Positions 1 through 12,290 of a stretch of DNA of 64,000 nt are shown here, in pieces. This DNA comes from Antrodiella citrinella (Eukaryota; Basidiomycota; Agaricomycetes; Polyporales; Steccherinaceae): contig SGPM01000131.1 of the NCBI GenBank assembly GCA_004802725.1, forward strand, positions 1 through 64,000. Reading direction: 5' to 3'. The notes beneath the pieces are model-generated. The model searched no databases and was not told where the DNA came from. It saw nothing but the letters and a program-made list of their open reading frames with translations. The translations under genes and the position numbers were made by a program. Each line of letters begins with the position of its first letter. Positions within the stretch are counted from its first letter, which is position 1.

Positions 1-75
1 AAATCTCGACCACTGATGGGGTATTTATGAGTTTATGAGGTTTGGAGATGATAGCGAGAAATGCATATCGCTCAC

Positions 76-392
76 CCGGCGTAGCGTTCTTGAGGACCAT
101 CCGTGTAATGCGAAGCTATCACTCTCGCGAAGCGCTCCATCTCAGCATCAAGCTGTTTGGCTAGCGTTGCGTACTGCCGTGCAATAGGCTCGTTTCTCAT
201 GATACCCCCCACCTCCATATCTCTGAGCATATCGTTCCGAATATTCCAGTAATGTGCAGCATGATGTTCCAGGATAGGTCTCAAGGGACTTGACGATGTC
301 GCACCCAAGGCGCGCAGAACATCGAGTGACGGTGATGAGGGAAGTGCGTTCAACTCTATGCCGGGTTTTGCCTGCGACGTGAAGTAAGTCAT
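76..392 (-). CDS. F-box protein, type B, N-terminal exon (gene runs off left edge)
   Basis: First coding exon of a gene reading leftward out of the window; the F-box itself is not visible. The assignment rests on two other type B genes here (starts at 5832 and 31914). All three begin with a short Pro/Asn/Leu-rich leader and then a predicted helix with the pattern QQY..L...(I/L)DAE(I/M)..., seen here as RQYATLAKQLDAEMERF. I chose the ATG at 392 because the leaders then align; an in-frame upstream ATG at 434 would add 14 residues. The exon ends in phase 2 at a donor GTGAGCGATAT (intron from 75), the same donor and phase as the paralogue at 32203. In agaricomycetes such helical N-termini usually precede an F-box recruiting substrates to SCF ubiquitin ligases; that role is inferred from the paralogues. 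Confidence 0.6.
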
Positions 393-1032
393 CTGGAATG
401 AAGGAATGCAGAGGTGTGAACGCACAAAGAGCACGCACCATAATCACTTTTAAACACTTTGATAGACCGTACGCGTATCCTCTTGCAGGACGTCAATGAC
501 TGGCGGACAATTGTACATCGTGGGTACACAGTGGCCATGGAGACGACGAAATTCAACAACAATAGGTGCCCGGTTCACAATATTTGAGCGCTGGCAACGG
601 TAGAAAGGAATATCTGCCTGAAAAGACAATCGATTGAACAATAAGCACTTAGAGCGTGGTGCTCCGAGTTTATTTGGCGCTATGTACCAAAAGCTTTGTA
701 TCAGTTACCATATGCGATCATCTCACCGATTCTGACCTACTTCCCGCGTCCGATATTGGACGCTGAACAGTCAGGACTCGCGTATGCCAGTGGTAGAGAC
801 CGTAGAGTTCAAGTTCTATGCGGTTCATTTGTCCCTGCAAAGGATTGCACTGTGCATATGTATGCATATAATTTGGAAGTCTTGAAATTGCAAAGCATCT
901 ATATATCGTCTCAACGTTCGTGCCACGGTCATTACAACAACTTGAACAGTGATGGCTAAGTACTAATTAGAAAAACATCATCGTAAACAATGAGGAGATA
1001 AACCCAATAAATTTAGTCTACATCTTCCTGAT
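393..1032. other. Intergenic stretch between two F-box genes
   Basis: About 640 bases between the stop of the type A F-box gene and the start of the type B gene at the left edge. It should hold the terminator of the first and the promoter of the second. I see no convincing reading frame, repeat or RNA gene. Confidence 0.5.
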
Positions 1033-2532
1033 TCAAACGGAATATCGTAGTCGCGATCGAAGGATGGCGGTCAGCTTTCCCTCCCAGTAGGCATCCCAGC
1101 CTCGGAGAGCGGTATTTTGCACTGATGACATGCTACTGACAAACTTGATAAAAATGGACTGTAACGTTTCTTGGTGAGGATCACCATACAGAGGAACGCC
1201 GTGCAGACATAACGTGTGCACTTCGTTAAGGTGGAGTTGTGACCAGATAGATTCGAATCCTTCGTCGGGGCGAGTGTTACTTTCCGCAAGAGACTCTAGC
1301 ATGCGAATTTGCAGCGTCCGCCGTTGATCTCGTGTGGGACCTCGTTCTCGTGCGAATTGGAGCGTCCATTCGAGGTCAGACCAGTCCGACCAGACGTAGC
1401 TTGGAACTTTTCCAGCATGCTCGAAGGAACTTTTGACGACACCGACATCTTCGGATAATATGAGATGGTAGATTGCCGGTAAGGATGTACTCGCTGGCAT
1501 AAGGTTCGCCTCACTTGGGGTGTAAATGCATGCTGCATGAGATAGCGAAGTCATCCTTGGCTGCCGTCGGTGACTGGCAGGATAGAACACAGCGGACAGA
1601 AGGCTTCCAAGGATATTAAAATCGCCTGGATCGACCAATAATTGATCAAACAACGCGAGATCCATGTTAATGGACGGCGAAAGTCTCAGGTGCGATAGAA
1701 GCCAATTCACCTGTGGAACGTCTCCAGATAGGCATAGAGTTTTCAGAGACCGACGATCCACAACGGTTCGAATCCTCCGCGCGGAGTCGGGGATAATCAA
1801 CGGTAGCACGTGGCTGCTGAGGTCGAGATGCTCCAGCTTCTGCATCCACTGGAGCGCATCGAGTAGCGTCTCGCATGTAAGTCCTGGGTCGTTCATCGGG
1901 GACCCGTGTGGGACATGTATCGTGAGGGAAGTGAGGATATGGAAGGGCAGAATCAACCCCAGGGAAAATTCGGATGTGAAGCCCTCGACTTTGAGAGTGT
2001 GAAGAGCTGGGAGGGTGCGGAAGATTGGCCTCAACGTTTCGCGCGCTGCAGCAAAGGCGTTGCTTCCTGGCAGGTGCAGCCGCAAAGTCTCCAGTCCAGG
2101 GAAGGGCTCGGACAGCAGGTCCGCGTAAGACGCGTACGAGTCCTGCCACAGCGACAGGTCCAGAGACCGAGCACGGGGAATTTCCCGAAGAATCAGGTTG
2201 ATTACGCCCGGACGGTCCATAAGAATATGTTCGTCCTCGTCATCAGCGAGGAACCGCCGCAATACAGAATGTTCTGCGTTGACCTGGGTCAGACGCAGGT
2301 CCAAAGGGGCAGACCCCGATCGTGAGAGCTGGGTGCGAAGAGAGTCCTTAGAGGATGTATGATTATTTGCCACTACCAAAGACCAGAGGTCATTGCAGTT
2401 GAGGGCGACGTGCCGCCAGCGACGAGAGATATGACCCAGCACGTAGTTCTCGCGCGCCCCTGCGACCCGATCCGCGGCATGGAGAAGTATGGTTTCGATA
2501 AGCGTCTCAGGAAGATCATTCAAAACGGTCAT
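1033..2532 (-). CDS. F-box protein, type A (no N-terminal helical exon)
   Basis: Single-exon gene of 499 residues. An F-box-like motif lies directly at the N-terminus (MTVLNDLPETLIETILLHA, then a VLGHISRRWRHVAL core and LWSLV). After it come irregular leucine-rich stretches such as ARSLDLSLW and LETLRLHLPG, typical of agaricomycete F-box/LRR-like proteins. I chose the ATG at 2532: the longer open frame to 2682 adds a sequence absent from the paralogue at 29916, which also starts a few residues before the F-box. Both proteins end shortly after a conserved GWD..WE motif, where type B proteins continue for another 90-100 residues. The inferred role is substrate receptor of an SCF ubiquitin ligase; the substrate is unknown. 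No introns or frame breaks are seen. Confidence 0.8.
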   Translation of the reverse strand: MTVLNDLPETLIETILLHAADRVAGARENYVLGHISRRWRHVALNCNDLWSLVVANNHTSSKDSLRTQLSRSGSAPLDLRLTQVNAEHSVLRRFLADDEDEHILMDRPGVINLILREIPRARSLDLSLWQDSYASYADLLSEPFPGLETLRLHLPGSNAFAAARETLRPIFRTLPALHTLKVEGFTSEFSLGLILPFHILTSLTIHVPHGSPMNDPGLTCETLLDALQWMQKLEHLDLSSHVLPLIIPDSARRIRTVVDRRSLKTLCLSGDVPQVNWLLSHLRLSPSINMDLALFDQLLVDPGDFNILGSLLSAVFYPASHRRQPRMTSLSHAACIYTPSEANLMPASTSLPAIYHLILSEDVGVVKSSFEHAGKVPSYVWSDWSDLEWTLQFARERGPTRDQRRTLQIRMLESLAESNTRPDEGFESIWSQLHLNEVHTLCLHGVPLYGDPHQETLQSIFIKFVSSMSSVQNTALRGWDAYWEGKLTAILRSRLRYSV

Positions 2533-3428
2533 GATAAGAATAAGAATAATGGAGGGGACGTGGATGGGAAGAATTTGAAAGTGGCGCTGCCAACAATGCC
2601 CGTGCTTCGTCGAGAGGCGGGGTGATCTTCTTGAGGATGATTTCCAACATGCGTCTTTGTGTCTTATATAAACACATTCCAATGAGGAGGGTGCTTTGGC
2701 CAGCGATACAATGTCTGAACGCCAGCTCTTGTAAATTACATATTGCCACTGTCGGATAACAAGGATCGAATACGCGCCTATTTTCCGAAGCCTTGTGTTC
2801 TCGCCAGCCCGAATGTTTCAAGCCATGGAAACAGTCGATACTCGCCGTCCTGCTTTGTCTCCATTCACTTTGCACAAGGATATCCTAGTGCGACGATGGT
2901 CATAGTCGTGATCCTCGTCATGATGCCGTCCGATGAACTTGGAAATCCCAGATGGCGGGGTACCGCGGTCCAAGCGTTGATGTCTCCTACGAACGCTGGT
3001 TGAGGAAATGCGGCAAAAATACTCAGAAGCGAGCTGTCAGAAGTAGAGGAAGCATAATGATGCACCCGGTCACAAAACATGAAATAAGTAAGCGGACATG
3101 CTCTCTGGGCACGGCGAAATCAGCAGTACAACTCACCAAACTAGTTCGTTGGAATATACCTTTCCAAAGTTTCGAGTACCTGCTTTTCTTTTGTTGTAGG
3201 GCTTTGGCAACGAAAAAAAGTGAGTGAGAGTATCATAATAATCAAGTTGAAACTAACAAGTTTAAGAAAAGCTGTGGGTAGCAGGTAATGCAGATGATCG
3301 TGACCGGAAAATGCCGACAAAATACTAGCCGAGACTCGACTCAATCACTGACATGATTGTTTTACAATCTAATCCAGTTTATTGTAAGTACGGCGTACGC
3401 TACCAACCCACTGTGTACGAGATGACCT
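2533..3428. other. Intergenic stretch between type A and type B F-box genes
   Basis: About 900 bases upstream of the type A gene and downstream of the type B gene, both on the minus strand. It probably holds the type A promoter. Only short overlapping open frames without family features are present. Confidence 0.5.
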
Positions 3429-5832
3429 CTAACTTTCTTTCTCCCACATAACCTCGTCGTTCCTTATGCACCGAGGTACGTACTTTCGTAATTGGAGGGT
3501 GGAATCGCGATCGATGTAGTTACGCAGCACGAGCTCTTGAATCCGAATCGCCTGAGGCAACAGAGTTCGGGAAGCGATGCGTCCATGAAGAACCCTGCTC
3601 AATTGGTTATCGTAACCTGACCGTACCTCCTGCAAGTTCCCGATCAACATGAGGGACTGCAGGAACGGGAAGGGTTCCGGCGAGGTCCAATCCACGTCTG
3701 GATATTCCTCGGGTACGGGGATAAGCAATTGTGCGAGCCAATCTGGATCCCAGCCTCGGACGACCAGACAATTGACAGATGACATGGGGACGATATAGTT
3801 CATGAACGTCCGTGACACTTCGTACGAATGCGGATGCTCAGGGTCTGCAACTGGTACTCCGTCCAGATATAAGGTGTGAACATCTTGGAGGGGGAGATTA
3901 CCCCAGATGGATTCGACACGCTCCCTTTCGAAGCGATATTGCTGGGTGTCAAGCATCCAGATGCTCACAATACGCTGTCCTGATCGACAGGATATTGGTG
4001 TACGAAAGCGATCTAAATTTGTTTCGACTTGCTCCCAGTTGTGATACACTGTATGTGTGAATCCCGCACGTTCTCCGCGTGAGCGATAGTCGTCAATCGG
4101 GTCCGCACTGTCAGAGAACATGAGATGCAAGATGGAAGGGTTGATTCTAGGAAATCCCATATTCGGCCTCCAGGTGCACGATGCATAATCCAGGGGATTG
4201 AGAGCGTTCTCCTTTGAATGTATCGGATACAGGATGGTGTGCAAATGCTGACTGAAGGTTGAATACTGATCGGCAGCTATCTCATTCGCAGTACCGGCGA
4301 ATATTGCTATATCCACGTTGACAAAGGGTGGAAATTGCAGGTGGTTGAGGAACCAAATGAGATATGACATCGTTCCTGAGAGGTGGAGCGTGCGCAGAGA
4401 ACGGCAACTGGCAGTTTGAATCTTTCCCGCTCCCACTAAAAGAGAAGCCGGTAAGACACGACAGCCAAGATCAAGGGTAGTCAAGCTCGTCAGCGACCGG
4501 AGTGTGGTGAAGAGTGTATCCACAGCCAATGCATCTTGTTGCAAGTGGTGTGGGGCACGTAACTGCAGGTAAGTGATGGTAGAAGAAGCTCCAACGACTA
4601 GGGGCCACGCAAGGCGAGTGTGTAGCCCCACGGTACGTAAGTCACGGAGTGCTGGAACGTGGACAGCGATCTCTGGCAGCGGGAGAGAGACAGTGTCACA
4701 ATCCGCGCGGGTCGCGTCTGCGTTGATACACAGGGTCAACACTTGAAGGAGTGGGGCCTGGACGTTAAACATGGGCGCGAAATGCGCAAATGCTTTACGG
4801 GAGAGGGAGACGTTAAGGCTTCTGATGCGCGGAAGCTCATTCAGAACAAACTGCAGAACACTCGGCAGTCCAAGAATCATGTTCTCGTCTTTGATCCCAG
4901 AAAGAGGCCAAGGAACAGGATCGGGCGGAAATAGCTGGACGTCCAGAGAGGCTGTATTAGACCGTGACAACAGGATATTGACCACAGTCTGCTCTGCGAT
5001 CGACCCGGGATGGCTTGCCACGATATGGGACCATAGTCTACCGCATTGTAGGGCAGCAGACCGCCAGATACGACAGACATAACCCAGCTGGAAATTGGCA
5101 ACCGAACCTCGATGCGGATCTGCGGTATAACAGAAGATGTCTTCCAAAACGAAGTTCGGAAGACCGTGAATTGCCAAGTAGGTATTGCGGTACTCGCGAA
5201 GATCTCGCAAGCCTTGTGAAACGTCTTCAGAAGTGAGATGCGCTTGATCAGGTCTAGCGACTAGATTCTCCTCGAAATCGGGACCATTGATAGCTGTTTC
5301 ACCGGCAGCGGTTAATTCACTAGAGTGCCGATCAAATTGAGTAAAGCCTACAAGATATAACTGCTTCACGTACTAGGTGTCTGCCTGTGGTAGTGAAGAT
5401 TGGCTGGGAGTGCTGGTATTCTCGCAAATTCTTGAAGTTGAGGGTCTCCTCGTGACAGGAGGCCTTGCGCTGTGTGGGTGACATCAGCTCCATTTCGGGG
5501 AGGATTTCATAGGATACTGACATGCCCATCTCTATCGAGTAAGCTGGACTATCCCCAATCCAATGTGCCACCTCTTCAACCGTGATGCGTTCTATCTCAG
5601 CATCTATCTGAGAAAGAAGCACCGTATATTGCTGCATGATGATTTGCTTTACAGCCGCATTGTTGATGGCATGCACACTCCTCCGATCCCTGCACAAAAT
5701 GTCCCGGACGCGCCTGTATTCCTCCGTTGGTGATCGATAAGTGGGAGGAGCCAAGGACCTTATCGACGGGAGACCATTCAGTGTCAAGAGAGCTGGATTG
5801 ATGTGCGAGATCGTAGGTGGGTAGTTCGCCAT
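3429..5832 (-). CDS. F-box protein, type B, with N-terminal helical exon
   Basis: Main exon from about 5293 down to 3429: an F-box (LPNFVLEDIFCYT, VCRIWRSAALQCGRLW), LRR-like repeats, and a C-terminus with FMNYI.PMSSV, RGWDPDWL and RCIRNDEVMW, all shared with the gene at 31914-34294. The N-terminal exon starts at 5832 with the family leader and MQQYTVLLSQIDAEIERI. The join is not certain. A fully in-phase model uses a weak donor GTCCAG at 5549, an acceptor just before 5470 or 5487, an exon to 5374, then a donor GTACGTG at 5373 (matching the paralogue) and an acceptor at 5294. The strong donor GTGAGCGATAT of the two other type B genes is missing, so this 5' end may be differently spliced or decaying. 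Inferred role: SCF substrate receptor. Confidence 0.75.
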
Positions 5833-6869
5833 CTCGGAAAGAGATCAAGCAGGGTAGTGGGCGAGCTTACACTGGCACGACAGAGAGTCGCGGCATCACT
5901 CTATATGGGGAGGTCGATGCAAGGTCAATGCGTATCGCCGGACATGTAGTGATAAGGCCTAAGGACTTACCGACTGAGCCAATCGTGATTACAGAGTAAT
6001 ATAGAGTCGGACCAGCTGCCACTGGCGAAAGGGCAGTGCCATGTAGCCGCCATAGAAACGGAGCCACAAACAATAAACAGCAACAATCGTCTCGAAACCG
6101 GTACCAGACTTGAATCGAAGCCTATCAATGTCACCGCATTCTACGTCTAGGGCATTTACTGTAGCATTACTATTACGATGATTTACCCCGCCGCTCCATC
6201 CGAAATCTTGTTGCGAGCTCGGGAAACCCCGGAGCATCGGGTATTGCCGATCATCTACCAGCCATCCACTGGACTTCAATTTCAAAGCCTCAACGTTCAC
6301 TGCAGTGGCGAAGCTTCTTCAAGTGCTCAAGTGCTCAAGATTGGACGTGTATAGGTATCCTAGTATTCTCTACTATTCACCAATGGTGTGTTGATGACGG
6401 AGCTGGATTCATCTTAATAAACAAAGCCAAATAGTTCGTCCTTCCAAGTCGCTGGGCGAAAATTCTTAAAAGATTCTTGGCTTCGCTCGTGCGATCTCAG
6501 GCTTTGCGGCAATCCGAATTCAAGCGTACATTAAAACGCGCTGCATGCCCAGCACCAGCCGACAGGAGAGGAATCGCCTCAAGTGTCACCTGAAATGCTT
6601 TCAGCACAGTGAGCACAGGGCTTGTTGCTGCGGGGCGCTGTTTTTCCCCTTGGCGAAACGCAGCTTTACGACGAACTGCGACGAACTTACCAGATTTGGA
6701 AATTCTTTTGATGCACAGATTAACCTTGGGTGCTGGGAACGTGGCCGGCATGTCGGCTAGGCAACTGCGCCATGATGTTGGTGCGACTTGTGAGCATCGC
6801 TGCCAAGATCGCTGCGTAACTACTTGAACCCTCCCCCTCCTTCGTTTCTCTGTCCTATTCACCACAATC
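5833..6869. other. Divergent intergenic region
   Basis: About 1.0 kb between the F-box gene (minus) and the aspartic protease (plus), so it should carry both promoters. Small inverted or direct motifs occur (for example aagtgctc twice near 6320). I see no gene. Confidence 0.5.
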
Positions 6870-8760
6870 ATGAAGATATCTTTGCTGCCCTCGCCGCTGT
6901 CGGTGCTCGTTTGTGCGTGGATCGCAACCAGCACCGTCGATGGCCTCAGAATACCCCACCCGCACCGGACACCAACCGGACAGACTATGAGCGTCGTACG
7001 ACGCTCCCCGCCGCGTATCAGTGGAGATGAAGTGGAAGCGTGGACGAGGGAGAAGACAGCGGCCTTGGTAGCGAAGTATGGCGGAGGAAGTCCCTCCGCA
7101 AGAAAGAGATCTGTGGGCATGAACCTGTGAGTCGGGCGCTTCAGACTCTGCGGAATGGCGCACTCACGTCTGTCTGCAGTCTGACCGACCAGCAGTTCGA
7201 TTCGAGGTATGTATCTTCACTCTCGGAATTTAATATATATTCATGTTTTTGCAGCTACTTTGGTTCCATTGCTGTCGGCACACCACCCATCTCTTATAAC
7301 GTCATTCTTGACACTGGCTCTGCGTACGTCTGTATCATGTAATCGTGTCCATGTTCGTCCTGACAACCATTCCACAGCGATTTGTGGATTGCAGCGTCGA
7401 GTAACCAAACTTCTACCTCCGGGAAGGAGTCTATACCCTTGTATAACCCCACAGGTGCGTTTGGCTCTACTCTGACCGTTCGTGTTATTGATTTACGTCA
7501 CTTTAGGCTCATCCTCATCCACCGGCTCGAGCACCCCATTCTCCGTAACCTACGGCTCAGGCTCTGTGGCCGGAGTCCTGGGAAGTGACAAGGTACAGTT
7601 CGCTGGTTTTGAAGTGGCGAACCAAGAATTCGGTAAGCGGCGTCATCGGTCTGCAGGCAAAACGTCGCCCACCTGTTTTTTCAGGTCTTGTCAATGAAGC
7701 CACGCCTCAACTTCTCTCAACGCCCGTCTCCGGACTCATGGGGATGGCTTTCCAAAGCATTGCCTCGTCCGGTGCGACTCCCCTCTGGCAGACTATTGTC
7801 AACGGCGGCTCGCTGGACGCTCCCCTCATGGCCTTCCACCTCACGCGTATGATCAACGCGTCTCAAGCGACTGATCTCGAGTTCGGTGGAACCTTCACCT
7901 TTGGAGCGGTGAACAACACACTCTTCCAAGGTGATATTGATTACCAGGATTCACCCAGTGGCGCGCCAGGATACTGGATCCTCGACCTGGCTGGTGCGTC
8001 TATCGAATATCCTGTGAGCCAATCTTTTGCTAACGTTGTACGCAGATATCACGTCGCAGGGCCAAACCATCAGCGTTCCGACAGGAGACGCTGCGTGGGC
8101 CGCCATTGATACCGGCACAACCGGTATTGCTGGACCCACCAGCGTGCTCACGGAGTTGTACGCCACGATTCCTGGTTCCCAGCCATTACAAGGATCCACA
8201 GGCTTCTGGTCTATCCGTGAGTCGTTTTGGCAACTTTGAACCTATTTCTTGACTGAAGACAAGTCCATGATAGCATGTGACACCGACTTCACCGTCAGCA
8301 TGCGCTTCGGGAGCTCTAACAACTCGTGGAGCATCTCTCCAGCTGACTTCAGGTTACAGCAACTTGACGAGACCACTTGCGTCGGTGCGTTCTTCGCGCT
8401 CCCGACATCGAGCTCCGGTAGGACCCCTACATGGATTGTCGGCGATACCTTCCTGGTACGTTCCCGTTAGCTTGTTCGGTATGACGGCAACTTACATTTT
8501 ACCTGCAGAAAAATGTGTATACCGTCTTCCGCGCCACTCCTTTGTCTGTTGGCTTCGCCCCCTTGTCGCCTGTCGCAGTTTCACTAAGCAACCCCAGCCT
8601 ACCTGTTCCTTCGCCGACGCTCGCACCCACTCCTAATTCTGTCAGTGGGTCGGGCGGCGGGAGTGGAAGCTCGGGCAACGACGCGTATGTGTTCCATATA
8701 CCCGGGGCCGTGGCTGTCGTGATGTCTGCTTTGCTCGGCGCTGTCATTGCTGTGCTATGA
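6870..8760 (+). CDS. Secreted, probably GPI-anchored pepsin-like aspartic protease (family A1)
   Basis: Nine exons: 6870-7126, 7180-7206, 7255-7323, 7378-7454, 7507-7632, 7685-7993, 8046-8216, 8274-8455, 8509-8760; 489 residues. The N-terminus is a signal peptide (MKISLLPSPLSVLVCAWIA) followed by a propeptide. The first catalytic motif VILDTGSADLW is split by the intron at 7324. The flap has VTYGSGSVAGV. The second catalytic motif is AAIDTGTTGIAGP. Near the end come the family element WIVGDTFLKNVYTVFR, a Ser/Gly linker and a 20-residue hydrophobic tail with nothing after it, as in GPI-attachment signals. Expected role: acid endoproteolysis at the cell surface or wall. The second cysteine pair (CDTDF and TTCVGAF) is present. 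The exact GPI site cannot be read. Confidence 0.93.
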
Positions 8761-9210
8761 ATGGTCGATATGTTTGCCATATAGGGGGACATTTGGGAAG
8801 TCAGCGATCAGCTATGAATAGCTTATTTGCTTTCTGGTTTTGACACTCGTTATGAATATTTACGTCGAAGATACCTCCCATTTATTGTAGCAATATAATC
8901 GCGCTCTTTTTCTCAAGTTCTGAACGCGTTTGCGCCGTCCCATCAAGAGATCTTGTATCGAAGCCCTTTCACGTCGAACAGCGAACACTTGATCGTGTGG
9001 ATGCTCCCATACTTGCTCTGTTCGTTGAATGGAGTAAATGGATCCACAAAACCAAACAATCGCAAACGCGCCGTCTGCCGTGACGACGCGGTGTGGGCGC
9101 CTAAGTAACAACGCTGCATCCTCCTTCCTCGACGCAATAGTTTCTTCCCTTTCTTTGAAATTCTTTCTTCATCTTTTTGTAACGATTGACGATATAAAGA
9201 CTTGACCATT
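8761..9210. other. Intergenic stretch
   Basis: About 450 bases holding the 3' end of the protease gene and the promoter and 5' leader of the dynamin gene. The last 100 bases are pyrimidine-rich, common in fungal core promoters. No gene is seen. Confidence 0.5.
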
Positions 9211-12200
9211 ATGGATTCCGACTTGATCAAATTGGTCAACAAGCTCCAGGACACCTTCGCCAACCTGGGTGAGTTGTGTTCAAGAATCGGTGGCACGCGG
9301 GTATACTGAAAGAGCTTGGGTTCGTGTTTGAAGGAGGGGAATTGGATATGCCTCAGCTGGCTGTGGTACGTCTGGTTCTGCTTTCGTTGAAAGAGACGCG
9401 ATGAACGTTGAACATTGGTGTGACAGGTCGGTAGCCAGTCAGCAGGCAAATCGAGTGTCCTGGAGACGTGCGTGTCTTTGCTTCCTTTCATGTTCTTTGT
9501 TCTTATCCTCTGAACGTTGTACCATCAGTATTGTCGGCCGAGACTTCCTGCCTCGCGGTCAAGGCATAGTTACAAGACGACCTCTCGTCCTTCAACTCAT
9601 CCACACGCCCGCACCCGACCCCCCGACGTCCACATACACCGAATGGGGCCAGTTCCTCCACATCGACAAGCGGTTTACGGACTTCAACGAGATAAGAAAG
9701 GAGATTGAACAGGAGACATTCAGAGTGGCGGGGCAGAACAAGGGGATCAGCAAGCTGCCGATTCACTTGAGGATATACAGCCCGAACGTGCTGGACTTGA
9801 CGTTGGTGGACCTGCCGGGGCTGACAAAGGTACGTGGCTATGCACGTGTTCCTTTTGAATGTTTCGTGTTGAGATTTGCATTCTTCTTGGTGGCGTAGCT
9901 TCCTGTGGGTGACCAGCCAAGCGACATCGAGAAGCAGATTCGCAGTCTCGTGATTGACTACATCAGCAAACAAAACTGGTGAGTTCTTCTGTCCTGTTGT
10001 TGAGCTCGCGTTTGAACGTGTTCTCAGCGTCATCCTCGCCGTATCCGCCGCGAATGTCGACCTTGCAAACTCAGAGTCGCTGAAACTGGCCCGTTCCGTT
10101 GATCCTCAAGGTCGACGAACCATTGGTGTGCTGACGAAGTTGGACTTGATGGACGCTGGGACCAATGCGCTGGACGTCTTGACCGGACGTGTCTACCCGC
10201 TCAAGTTGGGCTTCATTGGGGTTGTGAACCGCAGTCAGCAGGACATCAACTCGGAGAAAAGCATGTCGGACGCGTTGGACTCGGAAACGGAATTCTTCAA
10301 GAACCACCCGTCGTACAGGAACATCGCGCACAAGAACGGGACGACGTATCTCGCTCGCACGTTGAATCAGGTGCGCTGCTGCATGTTCGCGAATGTGATG
10401 GGGGTTGAATGCTGAGACGGCTCCTAGGTTCTCATGAATCATATCCGTGAAAAACTTCCGGATATGAAGGCTCGTTTGAATACGCTTATGGGTCAGGCGC
10501 AGCAAGAGCTGAATACCTTTGGCGACGACGCGATGTACGGGGATACAAATCAGGTAACCTCGACCCTTGCTCGGATCTTCGTGTCGTGCTCACGATTGAA
10601 CCTAATACAGCAAGGAGGATTGATACTCCGTCTGATGACCCAATTTGCGCGCGACTTCGTGTCTTCCATCGAGGGCACGAATGCTGATATTTCAACGAAG
10701 GAGCTCTCCGGTGGCGCGCGTATCTACTACATATTCAATGACGTCTTCGGCATCGCGCTTGCGTCCATTGACGCGACCCACAATCTGGAGAACCAGGACA
10801 TTCGGACCGCCATTCGTAATTCCACTGGACCCCGACCGAGTTTATTCGTTCCGGAGATCGCCTTCGACCTACTTGTCAAACCACAGATCAAGCTTTTGGA
10901 AGCTCCAAGCGTCCGATGTGTTGAATTGGTGTATGAAGAGCTTGTGAAGATTTGTCATAACTGCACGAGCCCGGTGAGTGTCCTCTATTGCACACACACA
11001 TCTCACGGCGTCTCATATGCAATTCGCTTCGGAACCTCTAGGACCTTCAACGTTTTCCCAAATTGCACGCGCAGTTGGTGGAAGTTGTCTCAGAGCTACT
11101 TCGGGAGCGGCTCGGGCCGACGACCGAGTACACGCAAAGTCTGATAGAGATCCAGACAGCGTACATCAACACTAACCATCCCGCTTTCATCTCAGGCTCT
11201 ACCGCTGCTCAAGCCCCAATCCCCACGAAGACCATTGCACCACCACGAGTAAGTTTTCATGTTCATGTTCATCCACAAACGGTTCCGTCTATTCCGACTA
11301 CCGTGTTTGATTTGCGCCTGTCTCGATGAATGCTGATCAAGTTCTTTCATGATTGTGTTCAGCCCTCCTCTGTCGAACCTGTCAACGGAATAACTTTAAC
11401 AGACGATCAAGACTCTTCTTCAGCTGACGAAGTCACGCCGAACGGAACTATCAATGGGATTCCCACCTCACGAGACGGGCGCTCCGTATCGTCTACCGTG
11501 CACGACCGCTCACGCTCAGCCGCTGTATCCGTGCCGGATGGAAAATCAAGTTCATCCCACAGACGGCAGAGCTCTCCGAAACCCCAGTCACACAATCACC
11601 GACATAAACACGAAAACGCGCAGCAAGCGATGGTGCCCGGACAGCCTGGGACGTCGCCGTCTTCGCAGGGTGCAAAGGAGTCATTCTTAAACTACTTCTT
11701 TGGACAGAATGGGACAGCGCCTTTGGCAGGTTCGAGCGTGGAACGTGCGAACGGAGCAGGAGGGTCAGCGGTCAGACTTGTGGGGAGGGACGTGTATGGG
11801 AGTGATTCCACTCTCCAGTCAGGGCTGATGGCGGGAAAGAGACTGGAGGGGAGCGACGCGGCGTACGATATGAAGAGCCTTGGCAAACATATTGAGGCTA
11901 TCGGGGTAAGTCCTCAATTGGGTTTTCCTTCAGATATACGAACGCTCATGGCTACCTCGTACGTAGAACCTTGACGTTGACTCACGACTGGCCCAAAGGG
12001 AAGAGATGGAAACGAACCTCATCCGCTCACTCATTGCATCATACTTCAACATCGTCCGACAAACGATCCAGGACCTCGTTCCGAAAGCTATCATGCACTT
12101 GCTCGTCAACTTCACGTCTCAGCAAGTACAAAACCGGCTCGTGTCGTCGCTGTATAAGCCTGATATGTTCAACGACCTGTTGAACGAGGACGAGGCGTTG

Positions 12201-12290
12201 GTTGCTGAGCGGGCTCGGGTCAAGGCGTTGTTGGATGCGTACAAGGAAGCTTTCAGAACCCTCTCGGAGGTTACCCTCAAGTCTACATAG
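9211..12290 (+). CDS. vps1: Dynamin-like GTPase Vps1
   Basis: Eleven exons: 9211-9268, 9334-9365, 9427-9467, 9529-9829, 9899-9978, 10028-10370, 10428-10553, 10611-10973, 11042-11248, 11363-11905, 11967-12290; 805 residues. The start [16 protein letters not shown] matches Vps1 proteins. GTPase motifs in order: P-loop GSQSAGKSS, switch [15 protein letters not shown], and TKLDLMD. The middle domain has [12 protein letters not shown] and the last exon is the GTPase effector domain. No PH domain or proline-rich tail is seen, as in Vps1. Known role: scission of Golgi and endosome-derived membranes, vacuolar sorting and peroxisome fission. The protein is about 100 residues longer than yeast Vps1 because exon 10 codes for a Ser- and His-rich, probably disordered linker between stalk and effector domain. 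Confidence 0.96.

Noticed and set aside
6497..7120. 207-codon minus-strand open frame
   Set aside because: It runs antisense over the protease promoter and first exon, has mixed composition and no family motifs; the protease exon on the other strand explains the openness.
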